Source of the DNA: Ramicandelaber brevisporus
Taxonomy: Eukaryota; Kickxellomycota; Ramicandelaberales; Ramicandelaberaceae
Length of the DNA: 39,834 bases
NCBI GenBank assembly: GCA_025201865.1
Contig: MU602709.1
Coordinates: 38,375-78,208, forward strand
Direction of reading: 5' to 3'
Shown piece by piece: positions 19,058-28,658 of the stretch; within the stretch, counting starts at the first letter, position 1; the number at the start of each line of letters is the position of its first letter. Both the position numbers and the translations under genes were made by a program. The notes beneath the pieces were generated by a model that saw only the letters and a list, made by a program, of their open reading frames with translations, was not told where the DNA came from and made no database searches.

Positions 19058-22000
19058 ATGAGCCACGACGCGACAACAACAACAACAACAACAACAACAA
19101 CAGCAGCAGCAGCAAGAACGCGGTTACAATCGACTCTGTCTCCTGCTGCTGCAGGCGCGATCGCTTCCGTGGACTTGAGTGCCTTCTCTGAAGCTCAATT
19201 CGATGCAAAACAGTGGCTGAATTCGATACTCTCCAGCAACACCAGTTCCAATGAGCCAGCTGTGCCAGCATCAGTTACATCAGCTGCAGTTAGCACCACG
19301 AATGATACTGATGCAAGCTTGGCTCAGTTATCAGCGAAAGCAACATCAATCTTGAAGCAGCTGCAATTCTTGAGTCAGGATGCTCAGTTGAAGCATGATC
19401 GCATCAGAAGATCACTTTTGGCACCAGCGAACATGTCTCGTTTGGAAACTGACATGAGTTCCATTACTCTCTCAGCTGCTGCCGTATCCAAGACAATTGT
19501 CGAAGCAAGTAAGACTCTTGCTGCAAACACAATTGATGACATTGATCAGCCAGAAACGAGTGAGAGTAACGGAAATGTACTGAGGCAGGCTGCGAGACTG
19601 GAGACTGCAAGAGCCAACGTGCATCAGGCGCGCGACGCGGTGGCTCATATGCGTAAATGGCGACAGATTGAAGGTGATGTTGGGCGATTTATTCGAGATG
19701 GGCGATATGAAGATGCACTGAGTATTATTAGAGATACTAGAGTTGAACTCTCATCTCAGCGATTGACCTTAGTCGCTGCTCACATTGAAGACTCGCAGCA
19801 GAAGCAGAAGCAAGAAGAGGAGCAGCTTGCTGATATCACTGCATCGAATGCAGGAACACGGCTCCGCAAGATGAGTAGTATGCCAGCAGCCACCATTGCA
19901 GCTATCAATGGCATTGAAGACCGCCTAAAGCTACTAAACAAGCTAACATCGGATGTGCTGACAGCGATTGCGCCACAGCTTCGTCAAGACCTCGAGGCGC
20001 GTGCCCCGGAGGCATGCAACAGATGGCTCGATATCTATCGCAGTGCTGGTCATGTCGACATGTTCCGAATTGAGTATCTAACAGTGCGTGAGACTCAGCT
20101 TTTGAACGAATGGCGAGATCAAGCGTTTGAAGGACTTGGCGAAAAGCAGTGGGAACAGCTGGCTGCGTATGAAACAGATGGCAAGAGAATTGTCACTCCA
20201 TTGACTCGATTCAGTGTTGTCAAGAATGCGACATCGGCCGGATCGGCAAGTTCTAATGAAGCTGTTGGTGAAGCCATGGTGGCATTCCTTGGACAAGTGG
20301 AGCGATTCATTGTCAATGAAGCCAAATGGTATGCATCGGTTGTTGGTGACATGGAAGACGAAGATGGCGATGGCGCTGAACTTGAAATGACGATCCGTGA
20401 ATTGTTGAAGCGCATCATCAAGCCAGTCGCTAATTCTTTGGGCGACGTTCTAACTCGCACGGTGGCCACTACTGGGTTGCAATCAATGCCGCTGATTGTT
20501 GCCACTCATCGTGCCGCAGAGGCATTAGCTGTTGCAGCCACTCGAACGCTGGAAATGTTTGCATCTGCATCCCACCGCGGCTCTCAATCAACTTTGGCTC
20601 CTATTGAGGATATGGAGTGGCTGCGCATCCTGTTTGAGCCACTCTCTGAGTACCAGCATGATTTACCAGCTTACGAACGTCATTTGGTCACTCCTCTGGT
20701 TCGTGGGTTCTCCGCATCTGTCCATGCCAGTGTCGATTCGCTTGTATCTGACGATGGCTCGTTTGAGTCCTCCGTAGCTCGCGCCAACGCATTGCTTGAT
20801 TGTGCTGTTTTACAAGGAAACAAGATTTTGGAAGTACTGGCCAACGGCATGGAGCGCATGTTTACATTCTCATTTGGATTCACCTGGCTTGGGTTTGCAG
20901 CTGTATTCGATGAAGCCACAGCAGGCATGTTTGACGAGTTGTGCTCGGTTATGGATGCGGTAAGATTCTTGTGTGAGATTCCAGCTGCCTACAGACTTCT
21001 GTGTGATCCAACTTCTCTGGATGGTGAGTTCATCGGCTCAGCCAGAGTGAATAGCACTACTTCTGATGATGATAACGATTCCAATGTACCAACCATTTCT
21101 CGCACTATGGATCAAGACGCTGCACTGTGTCGCGTGGCCGCCCGTGCTCTCGATACTGTGCGAATGCTATCCACAAAGGTTCGTCTGATGCTGGTGCATG
21201 CTTTCCGCCGTCTTGAGCCTCTCGATGTTGCATTCCAGTCTAGATCTGCTGTTCCGATGATGAGCCTCGGTATTCAGTTGTTGATGTCATCCAAGCTTTC
21301 CACACCTGAGCTTGCATCCAATATCCATCGACTGCTATCTGAAACCAGCCCATCGTCAGCAGTTATCAACACACTGCCCAGGGCCACGCCTGCTGTGCTG
21401 CGTGCTGTTACTGCAGGCAAGTGGATGATCGCAGATACGCTGCTCCTTGAAGTGATTCCGCCTGCCTCTTGCATTCATTCTCTCAAGCAGTGGTCTCAGC
21501 CAGAGCCTCCAAAGACGGCTATCGTCAGTGGTGTCGAGTTGACGCTGCCTCAGTTCAGCTTGGCGCAGTCTGCAGCTATTCGCCGCATTGGCTCGGCTAT
21601 GCTGTCTCTTCCAGAACGCTTCGATATGCTGTGGGCAGCTGCCAGAACAATCTCTCAGGGCAACACTCCGAGATCGCCCAATGTCCTTTCGCTGTTCTTG
21701 TCACAGCTAGCTGCACTCACCACTGTTCGACCAACCGCCGATGCTGCTTCATCTCAGCTATCAAGTGCATTGAGCGTCCTTGACCAGCTTGATCCGGATT
21801 TTGATCAAGATGACCGCACCGCCAAAGACGACGCAATTGCACATTGGATCTTCACTCTTGGAAACACTGTTCAGAGTGTCATTGTTCGTCAGATTGTCAT
21901 TGGCATCGACATCGAACAACGCCAGCGCCAGCGCCAGCCCCATGGCAACGAAGTGGGCGAGAACGCTGGTAGAGGTTTGTCGGAATATGGATTGCGTCGT

Positions 22001-22258
22001 CTCAAGGTTGATTTGAGCTATCTCGGTGACATCATTAGCGCAATAAACTTGGAGCCAACCGAGGAAATGGATGCACTGGCGCTGGTTATCGGTATGGAAA
22101 CGAGCGAAGAGCGGCAGTCTTTATTGGCAGGCGACGACGGTGGCGATGATGATGACGCGGAAGTTGAGGACGACCATTCAGCTTCTCAAGATGTCAGTGG
22201 ATTCTTGGATGACAAGTTTATTGCTCGTCGTATGATTAATCTAATCCAAGAATATTAA
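19058..22258 (+). CDS. COG7: Conserved oligomeric Golgi complex subunit 7
   Basis: A 1066-residue peripheral Golgi protein, part of the COG tethering complex (lobe B) used in retrograde vesicle traffic. After a poly-Thr/Ala tail encoded by an ACA repeat, the family hallmark DLSAFSEAQFDAKQWLNSIL (about residues 43-62) matches the N-terminus of animal COG7, where a short FDVKEWIN-like motif opens the protein. Helical, heptad-like regions follow. Other matches are MFRIEYLTVRETQLLNEW near 332 and the C-terminal LPQFSLAQ...SLPERF and LKVDLSYLGDIISAINLEP segments. It is longer than human COG7 (770) because of low-complexity inserts and a Glu/Asp-rich stretch near the end. The start at 19058 is the first ATG of the frame. 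Its 3' end converges on PRMT5. Confidence 0.88.
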   Translation: MSHDATTTTTTTTTTAAAARTRLQSTLSPAAAGAIASVDLSAFSEAQFDAKQWLNSILSSNTSSNEPAVPASVTSAAVSTTNDTDASLAQLSAKATSILKQLQFLSQDAQLKHDRIRRSLLAPANMSRLETDMSSITLSAAAVSKTIVEASKTLAANTIDDIDQPETSESNGNVLRQAARLETARANVHQARDAVAHMRKWRQIEGDVGRFIRDGRYEDALSIIRDTRVELSSQRLTLVAAHIEDSQQKQKQEEEQLADITASNAGTRLRKMSSMPAATIAAINGIEDRLKLLNKLTSDVLTAIAPQLRQDLEARAPEACNRWLDIYRSAGHVDMFRIEYLTVRETQLLNEWRDQAFEGLGEKQWEQLAAYETDGKRIVTPLTRFSVVKNATSAGSASSNEAVGEAMVAFLGQVERFIVNEAKWYASVVGDMEDEDGDGAELEMTIRELLKRIIKPVANSLGDVLTRTVATTGLQSMPLIVATHRAAEALAVAATRTLEMFASASHRGSQSTLAPIEDMEWLRILFEPLSEYQHDLPAYERHLVTPLVRGFSASVHASVDSLVSDDGSFESSVARANALLDCAVLQGNKILEVLANGMERMFTFSFGFTWLGFAAVFDEATAGMFDELCSVMDAVRFLCEIPAAYRLLCDPTSLDGEFIGSARVNSTTSDDDNDSNVPTISRTMDQDAALCRVAARALDTVRMLSTKVRLMLVHAFRRLEPLDVAFQSRSAVPMMSLGIQLLMSSKLSTPELASNIHRLLSETSPSSAVINTLPRATPAVLRAVTAGKWMIADTLLLEVIPPASCIHSLKQWSQPEPPKTAIVSGVELTLPQFSLAQSAAIRRIGSAMLSLPERFDMLWAAARTISQGNTPRSPNVLSLFLSQLAALTTVRPTADAASSQLSSALSVLDQLDPDFDQDDRTAKDDAIAHWIFTLGNTVQSVIVRQIVIGIDIEQRQRQRQPHGNEVGENAGRGLSEYGLRRLKVDLSYLGDIISAINLEPTEEMDALALVIGMETSEERQSLLAGDDGGDDDDAEVEDDHSASQDVSGFLDDKFIARRMINLIQEY

Positions 22259-22387
22259 GATAATTATTCTATTTTTTTTAGTAACATCAAAAAGTTTACA
22301 GTACCGACGAAGTCAGGCTCATTCATCAACAAGAGATAATGATGTTGTTTTATAAAGAAAAAGAAAATGATTGTTAATAATAGTTAC

Positions 22388-24736
22388 TTAAAGGCCAATC
22401 CATGATGAACGGCCGCCAGTGTTATGAATAGGAGTCTCAATCAGGATTGGCTCAGCGCCATCGCTACCTTCACCACTAGAAGTTGCATTGAATGCCACAG
22501 TTGTCGACCACTCGTACCACACCTTAGTGTTGGTCGTCTGGCGCCAAATGTGCACACTGATTGTTGAGCCTTTGGGCACAACTATCGGCGTACGTAACGG
22601 GAAGAACATTGGGAACCAGCTAAACATACCAGGCGAGTGTCGTCGTGGATGAATGCTCAGCTTGACATTCTTGTACAAGGTAGCCTCAAAGTAGCCAGCA
22701 AGACCATGCAGCATGCATGTGTGAGATGCCGTGAACGTTGACGACTTGTAGCGAGTATTGTGCCAGTTACTGCCGCCGGCTGCCACAGCATCAATATCAA
22801 TCACGCTTGAACCCTTAATTGGAACAGTCGACTCGCTTGCTGATGGAGTCCGCTTGGCCGATGCTGGGCCACCACTTCCACCACTGCTGCTGCTGCTACC
22901 GCCACTACCACTGCCACCACCGCCAACTGATGGATTGGGATGCACAAAGCCCCAAACTTGTTGTGGCTCAGCAATGAGGTCCGTGGCCTGGAACATGACA
23001 ACATACGGCGTTTCAAAGTGACTCGTGCTCTTGAACGCGGCGACATCCGCATGCAATTTCGACGACGACATTGGTGCAACGTAAGCTTCATAGGATGATG
23101 GAATCGATATGCCACCAGCCTTCAGCAGTCTCTGTGCACCATCCAGACACTCTGGCGATAGCTCGTTGTCGCCAAAAGAGCCGAGCAGCTCACTCACCAA
23201 GATATCAGCCTTTTCAGGAGCATCCCAGAACCGCATATCCGAAAACACGACAGAGACACGATCGCCCCAAGCCTGCTGGCGAATTTGCTGAAGAGTGACA
23301 AATGCGTTAGGATTCTTCTCGACAGCGTATACGCGCACTTTACGTTGAGCACGGTCAGCTGCTCTCAATGCGCGGTGGACAATAGGACCGCGACCAGCAC
23401 CAACAACCATGATGACGGCTGTGCGAGTATTGGCTTCTTCAGGCGGAATGTACTCGCGCAGTGCAGCAAAGATTGCCTCTTCGTATTGCATGTATTTGAC
23501 GGGGTCGCGTTCGAATGCTTCATACGTGGCTGAGCTGAGATGATCCATCAATGGCTGCAATGGCGACTGAAGGCAGTCTTGATAACCTTGGGCAATCTCG
23601 TCCAAATCTGCCGATGGAGATGGCTCGTTTGTGGCATCGGAGAATGTAGGCTGAAGCTGACGCTCTTGCTCACGCTCCAACTGGGCTGCGCGCTGTTGCT
23701 GGATCTGTTTAATGACGCTTCGAATACACCTTTGATGATCACCGGATGACGCACCGAGAGCCGGGCTTGAATACACTGAATCGCTCGACTCTTGACGCAC
23801 AGCAAATGACACCTTGAATGGCATAAACTTCTTGAGTGCGTTTTGATGAGCTTGTCCGAGAACAGGGTAGCCCTTTGGGCCAGTTTGGAAGATGCCGGTT
23901 GGCAGAATCACGCACTTGACGGGCTCGGCCACCCACTGCTGAAGCGACTTGGGAATGTCTGGCAAATCTGGCTGCAGTTCGAGTGCAACGTGCAGTTTTG
24001 GATTGTGATCGCATGCAGTCTTGAGACGAGTCCATTGATTCCACGCCTCTTGGCCACTGCTCGTTAATGGAACCCGTACCCAAACTTGATTATAGTTGAC
24101 CATCTGCAAAGCGCGATTAACGAATCTCATGTAATTTGGAGACAAGTTGCCAGCAATGACAGCGGCGCCATGAGATGGCATTGGAGGCAGCATGATTGTA
24201 GAGAGTCCCAGGTGAACTGCCCATTTCAACTCACGCTCAAACTCGTACTCTGCAGTGATTCTAGCAGCCACATCGGACGAATCCAAATCGAGCCATTCAG
24301 ACACGCGTCCAACCAACTGTGACGAATAGTACGTGTCTTGGATGACCAAGTCACTCGGCGAGAATGGCACTCCTGTGGCTGGGAGCAATGGTGCAGGCAG
24401 CAATGAATGTGGAGGCAGAATTGGCTGGCCATCTGACTGAGTCGTTATATCGAGGCGCTGTAGTCGCTGCTGGGCCGAAACCTCTGCTGGCACGTTGGAT
24501 GGATAACCGGCGTTGACTGCTGCTGCAACAGCAGAAGAAGAGGAGGAGGAGGAAGAGTCTGCAGTGTGCTGGAGGAACCGATCCTCGAGGGCCGGCCGGA
24601 CAATCGGCAGAATGACAAAGTCGTGACCAGCTGTATTGCTCGTCAAGCGGCTGATCAGACCAGACACGTCGGTTGAAGTGGAGCCAGACACGATCGGCTC
24701 GATACCGACTGCAAACTGCTCAACTGTTGGTGACAT
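22388..24736 (-). CDS. PRMT5: Type II protein arginine methyltransferase PRMT5 (Skb1/Hsl7)
   Basis: A 782-residue enzyme that transfers methyl groups from S-adenosylmethionine to arginines, giving symmetric dimethylarginine on histones, Sm proteins and others. The N-terminal part, to about 390, corresponds to the TIM barrel. YEAFERDPVKYMQY near 405-418 carries the Phe known from human PRMT5 to favour symmetric products. The SAM-binding motif VVGAGRGP is near 445 and AVEKNPNA near 470. The catalytic double-Glu segment SELLGSFGDNELSPECLDG lies near 510-530 and is intact. A Gly/Ser linker at about 605-625 interrupts the C-terminal beta barrel, and an acidic/Ser run sits near residue 65. It is longer than human PRMT5 (637) and close to yeast Hsl7. 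It is divergent from PIG-U. Confidence 0.96.
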   Translation of the reverse strand: MSPTVEQFAVGIEPIVSGSTSTDVSGLISRLTSNTAGHDFVILPIVRPALEDRFLQHTADSSSSSSSSAVAAAVNAGYPSNVPAEVSAQQRLQRLDITTQSDGQPILPPHSLLPAPLLPATGVPFSPSDLVIQDTYYSSQLVGRVSEWLDLDSSDVAARITAEYEFERELKWAVHLGLSTIMLPPMPSHGAAVIAGNLSPNYMRFVNRALQMVNYNQVWVRVPLTSSGQEAWNQWTRLKTACDHNPKLHVALELQPDLPDIPKSLQQWVAEPVKCVILPTGIFQTGPKGYPVLGQAHQNALKKFMPFKVSFAVRQESSDSVYSSPALGASSGDHQRCIRSVIKQIQQQRAAQLEREQERQLQPTFSDATNEPSPSADLDEIAQGYQDCLQSPLQPLMDHLSSATYEAFERDPVKYMQYEEAIFAALREYIPPEEANTRTAVIMVVGAGRGPIVHRALRAADRAQRKVRVYAVEKNPNAFVTLQQIRQQAWGDRVSVVFSDMRFWDAPEKADILVSELLGSFGDNELSPECLDGAQRLLKAGGISIPSSYEAYVAPMSSSKLHADVAAFKSTSHFETPYVVMFQATDLIAEPQQVWGFVHPNPSVGGGGSGSGGSSSSSGGSGGPASAKRTPSASESTVPIKGSSVIDIDAVAAGGSNWHNTRYKSSTFTASHTCMLHGLAGYFEATLYKNVKLSIHPRRHSPGMFSWFPMFFPLRTPIVVPKGSTISVHIWRQTTNTKVWYEWSTTVAFNATSSGEGSDGAEPILIETPIHNTGGRSSWIGL

Positions 24737-24951
24737 TTAGGGGAAAGGAAAAGGCTTGATACGCTGGCTCAGATCAAGGAACACAAACAGGACTAAGACT
24801 GCAAGCGGAGGTGTTTGTCGTTTTCTTTTCTTTTTTTTGTAGCTCGCGCTGTTGTTGCTGTTGCTGTTGCTGTTGCTGTTGTGGTTGCGAGCTCGATAAA
24901 ACGTGGCTCTGTTGCAGATACAAAAACACTCTCTCGATAATAAAGACAACA
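24737..24951. promoter_or_regulatory. Short divergent promoter between PRMT5 and PIG-U
   Basis: These 215 bp separate the two start codons. They contain a TTGCTG hexamer-type repeat (24850-24880), which would read as poly-Cys or poly-Gln if translated and is more likely leader sequence. Transcription start sites cannot be read from the sequence. Confidence 0.55.
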
Positions 24952-26364
24952 ATGACCAGCAAGTCGAAGACAAGAGCTTCGCCAACAGCCACAGCCACAG
25001 CCAGAGCAGCAACAACAACAGGGTCGGCAGCATCGACAGCGAATGGTACGGTGGTGAAGGCGCTGATCGCCGGCTTTATTCTACGCGTTGCTGTTGCCTT
25101 TGCTCTTCAAGGAAGCCAGATCGCGAGCAGTGTGCGTGGCCATGTTTTACTGTCAACGCCGCATACGAGCTACCGACGACTCAGCGAGGGCATCTTTCTA
25201 TCAAGACATGGCGTGCCGTTGACGGAGTCAGACGTGTCTCATCCATGGCTGCTCTTGTCATTGTTTACACCAATTGTCACACATCTGCCAGAGATTGGAA
25301 TCGACGCGGTATTTGCGGCTATTGATTGTTTTGTTGCGTATGCACTGTTTGTAGCGAGCCAGGCTCTGCTATCGGGTGCAGGTCGGACGCGGTATCAGTC
25401 CTTAGTTGCCCCGCTTCCATTGAAGTTCTTCCGACTTGAGGCTGCGCCATTGCTCTACCTGTTCAATCCAATCTCGATTCTGACATGCTTGGCGAGATCA
25501 ACTCTTCCGGTTACGCATTTGGCAGTGGCAATGTCTTTAGCAAGTGCACTGGGCGGACGGAGATGGCTTGCGATGGCGTGGCTGTCTATTGCATCCTATC
25601 TCGACCTGTATCCATCTGCATTGCTGCCTGCCGTCATTTTCATTCTGCGACCACGTGCCGACCTTGCTCAATCTCCATCGTCATCATCAACTGCAAAGTC
25701 AAAGTCAAAGTCCAAGAGCACCACCAGCATATTGAACCTGATTGAGGACGCGGCATCTGTCATTGCATTTGGCATTGGAATCCTAATGCTCTTGAACATC
25801 TCATCGACAGACTCTGCATCGATTCTAGGTCAACTGCGCTCTATCTGGTGGCCTCTCATCAGTGTTGAAGACTTGACACCGAACGTGGGCATGTGGTGGT
25901 ATCTTCTCATTGAGATGTTTGACCACTTCCGCTCATTCTTCGTTTCAATGCTACAGCTCTACATTGTCATCTTCATCGGCCCCATCTCCTACAAATTCCG
26001 CGATGCTCCCATTGCAGCCTTCGTCATCAACACGGGTATTCTGGCCGCGTTCAAGTCATATCCATCGCTGTCGGATTTTTCGTCCTTCTTTGTGTCGTTA
26101 CTGCCACTTGTGCCGGAGTTGTTTGCGTATTTAAAGTATACGCAGGTCAACTGCATTGTGCATCTTGTGGCAGTTGTGTTGATGCCAGTGTCGTGGTACG
26201 CGTGGATTGTTGCAGGAAGTGCAAATGCAAACTTTTACTATGCGGCCACATTGGTGTATGCACTGTCGTGTGGAATGCTGTTGGCCGATTTGGTCATTGC
26301 GAAGGCAGTACATGACTTTGATACGGCGCACGAAGCTAAGGACAAGATTGTAGTTCAAGAGTAA
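24952..26364 (+). CDS. PIGU: GPI transamidase subunit PIG-U (Cdc91/Gab1)
   Basis: A 470-residue multi-pass ER membrane protein, part of the complex that attaches GPI anchors to proteins. The first 30 residues are Thr/Ala-rich, and hydrophobic helices start near residue 35. Family signatures are the SYRRLSEGIFLSRHGVP region in the first luminal loop, SHPWLLLSLFTP, and DLYPSALLPAVIFIL. Most diagnostic is the stretch WWYLLIEMFDHFRSFFVSM near 323-341, followed by IGPISYKFRDAP and FKSYPSLSDFSSFF. A small Ser/Lys insert lies in a loop at about 242-258. The start at 24952 is preferred. The frame is open to 24811, but that extension encodes a poly-Cys run from a promoter repeat. Confidence 0.93.
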   Translation: MTSKSKTRASPTATATARAATTTGSAASTANGTVVKALIAGFILRVAVAFALQGSQIASSVRGHVLLSTPHTSYRRLSEGIFLSRHGVPLTESDVSHPWLLLSLFTPIVTHLPEIGIDAVFAAIDCFVAYALFVASQALLSGAGRTRYQSLVAPLPLKFFRLEAAPLLYLFNPISILTCLARSTLPVTHLAVAMSLASALGGRRWLAMAWLSIASYLDLYPSALLPAVIFILRPRADLAQSPSSSSTAKSKSKSKSTTSILNLIEDAASVIAFGIGILMLLNISSTDSASILGQLRSIWWPLISVEDLTPNVGMWWYLLIEMFDHFRSFFVSMLQLYIVIFIGPISYKFRDAPIAAFVINTGILAAFKSYPSLSDFSSFFVSLLPLVPELFAYLKYTQVNCIVHLVAVVLMPVSWYAWIVAGSANANFYYAATLVYALSCGMLLADLVIAKAVHDFDTAHEAKDKIVVQE

Positions 26365-27153
26365 TTCGGCTTTAAGTAACTTTACTTTACTGTTTAAAAT
26401 ACAATGTATAAATGAGTTTGCGAGATTTGACGAGTGGACTGGGGAGGCAGTTTGCATTCTTGATCAAGGTTCAAAGTTCCCCAGGTCAAATGTGTCCCAA
26501 CCCTAATCATTTTTCTTCCATTCTATTATATTTTATATCAACTTTAATTTTAGATTTATATTGATGAGTTATTAAAGAAGTTCTGCCGGGGAACAGTGCC
26601 CCAGCTTTCGTCGGCACTCATTTTCTATGCCAACGTGCCTTTAAGTAAAATTTCAACCGGGTTAGTTTGTTCACACTATGTGTTTTTTGTTTCTGTTTTT
26701 GGGTCAATACTGCGATCGCGAGAACCCGCGGCAGCTGCATCATTAGTTGGACGTTTGCAATAATGGGTAGACGTCAAATAGAAATAATGAAGCTTTACTA
26801 TATTTGGTTATCAATGTCGTTTAGTATACTTGCATCCCTTTTCAAGCCTCGTTCGGACCCATTTCGTCGATGCAACTTTCCCTCTCCTTCACTCTCTCTA
26901 TTCTTCCGCAACTGAGTAGAGAACTCCGCCTTGTTCCTCTTTTTCCTCTCAGTGCATCATTTTGAGAGAGGATATGCGCCAAAATAAAAAAAAACGCGTG
27001 TAAGGAAAAACAAAAGCAAAAGAAGAGAAAAGAGAGGTCCCCGCCAATCGTTTTACAAGAAAAAGGGTGTCCTGTCCCTTGCAGTGTCGTGCTTCTGCGA
27101 TCCTCACTCTCACAGCCGCTCAGTATTCAGTCTTCAGTCTTCAGTCTTCGACA
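26365..27153. other. Intergenic region downstream of PIG-U
   Basis: No gene is supported here. The first 250 bases are the A/T-rich 3' region of PIG-U. A small nested hairpin (TGCCG paired with CGGCA, enclosing GGGG and CCCC) lies at about 26584-26616; its meaning is unknown. From 26870 the plus strand becomes pyrimidine-rich, with an A-rich interval at 26980-27060. Confidence 0.55.
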
Positions 27154-27363
27154 ACCGCCTCTCCACACACATACACACATACACACTAACTTCCGTTGAT
27201 TCTCCCCTCTCTTTCTCTCTCTCTCATTTTCTCATTTTTCTCTCTATCTCTCTGTGTAGACCGCCTCTCCACACACATACACACATACACACTAACTTCC
27301 GTTGATTCTCCCCTCTCTTTCTCTCTCTCTCATTTTCTCATTTTTCTCTCTATCTCTGTGTAG
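27154..27363. repeat. 106-bp tandem duplication
   Basis: Unit one is 27154-27259 and unit two is 27260-27363. The copies are the same except for a 2-base CT shortening near the end of the second. Each unit begins ACCGCCTCTCC, includes a CACATA-type run and ends in a CTCTCT-rich tail. The near-identity points to a recent duplication. It is non-coding. Confidence 0.9.
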
Positions 27364-27751
27364 TATAGGGAAAAATAGAAAAAGAGATTGAAACATTCAT
27401 AGAAAGAAAGAGTTGACATACGCTTACACAGCAGCAACAGTTCCCTTTGTGCCGTTTTGTCAACTCCACTCCACTCAAGCTTCTTTTCGTTGCCAGTCTT
27501 TTATTTTTTTGATTCGATTCAATTCGTGTGTGTGTGTGCGTGTGTATCTCTTGTGTTCATCACTGCTTCCCAATACCCAAAGCCCTGTATCCGCTACACG
27601 GACACAAGAATCATAAACTCCACCACCCCCACCACCTACCAAACTTGTGTGTCTGTGTTTGTGTGTGTGCGCGTGTGTGTGTAATTGTCTTCCCACTGTG
27701 TTGCTAAGCAACTGGAGATTGCAATACAAGTTCATTCCTCCACTCAAGTCG
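27364..27751. other. Intergenic region with GT microsatellites
   Basis: No gene is supported. GT-rich tracts lie at 27526-27546 and 27645-27682. The open frames crossing them are repeat-derived. Confidence 0.55.
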
Positions 27752-28200
27752 TCCACACTACATACTCTATATAACACCAGATAACGCCATACATACAATA
27801 AACACACTTACTCACTTGCTTACATTCACTTCAACAGCCACTTCTTCCTTCCTGCACTTGGGCTGCTCTACTCCACCATTTCCCCCCTCTCCTCTCATCA
27901 GAGCAAGAATAAAAAAAACATCCGATTTTGTTTTTTTTATAATCTTGTCAAGGTCACTCACTCCCGATACAGCAAGCAGCAATCTACGCTACTGCGACGA
28001 CGACGACGACAACGGCGACGACGACATCAATTGTGAGTCCCCTCTGTCGTCACGTCGCGTCTGATTTTTGTTTTTGTTTTTGTTTTTGTTTTTGTTTCTT
28101 CTACGTTGACTCCGACCAACGAAGGAACCTCATCTCGTTCTCTCAACAACCCTTGACCTCGACCTCCTCTCGTTCTTTTTGAACGTCCACTCACTCACTC
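27752..28200. repeat. First copy of a near-identical 449-bp direct repeat ending at the gap
   Basis: The copy runs to the last base before the run of Ns. It contains a GACGAC-type trinucleotide repeat and a TTTTTG hexamer repeat. It differs from the copy at 28211 by two adjacent substitutions (27820-27821) and a change in a T/C homopolymer junction. Confidence 0.95.
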
Positions 28201-28210
28201 NNNNNNNNNN
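28201..28210. other. Assembly gap (10 Ns)
   Basis: Ten N characters join two contig ends. The true sequence and length are unknown. The flanking duplication suggests the contigs overlap and that no bases are really missing. Confidence 0.98.
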
Positions 28211-28658
28211 TCCACACTACATACTCTATATAACACCAGATAACGCCATACATACAATAAACACACTTACTCACTTGCCCACATTCACTTCAACAGCCAC
28301 TTCTTCCTTCCTGCACTTGGGCTGCTCTACTCCACCATTTTCCCCTCTCCTCTCATCAGAGCAAGAATAAAAAAAACATCCGATTTTGTTTTTTTTATAA
28401 TCTTGTCAAGGTCACTCACTCCCGATACAGCAAGCAGCAATCTACGCTACTGCGACGACGACGACGACAACGGCGACGACGACATCAATTGTGAGTCCCC
28501 TCTGTCGTCACGTCGCGTCTGATTTTTGTTTTTGTTTTTGTTTTTGTTTTTGTTTCTTCTACGTTGACTCCGACCAACGAAGGAACCTCATCTCGTTCTC
28601 TCAACAACCCTTGACCTCGACCTCCTCTCGTTCTTTTTGAACGTCCACTCACTCACTC
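28211..28658. repeat. Second copy of the near-identical direct repeat, starting at the gap
   Basis: The 448 bases directly after the gap repeat 27752-28200 at roughly 99% identity, including the same trinucleotide and TTTTTG repeat lengths. The copy starts at the first base after the Ns. Confidence 0.95.

Noticed and set aside
24811-24951. N-terminal extension of PIG-U with a poly-Cys run
   Set aside because: The run comes from a TTGCTG-type repeat in the promoter. The ATG at 24952 gives a normal family N-terminus.
26460-26620. Possible tRNA-like B-box (GGTTCAAAG) and nearby hairpin
   Set aside because: No matching A-box, acceptor stem or anticodon arm could be built around it.
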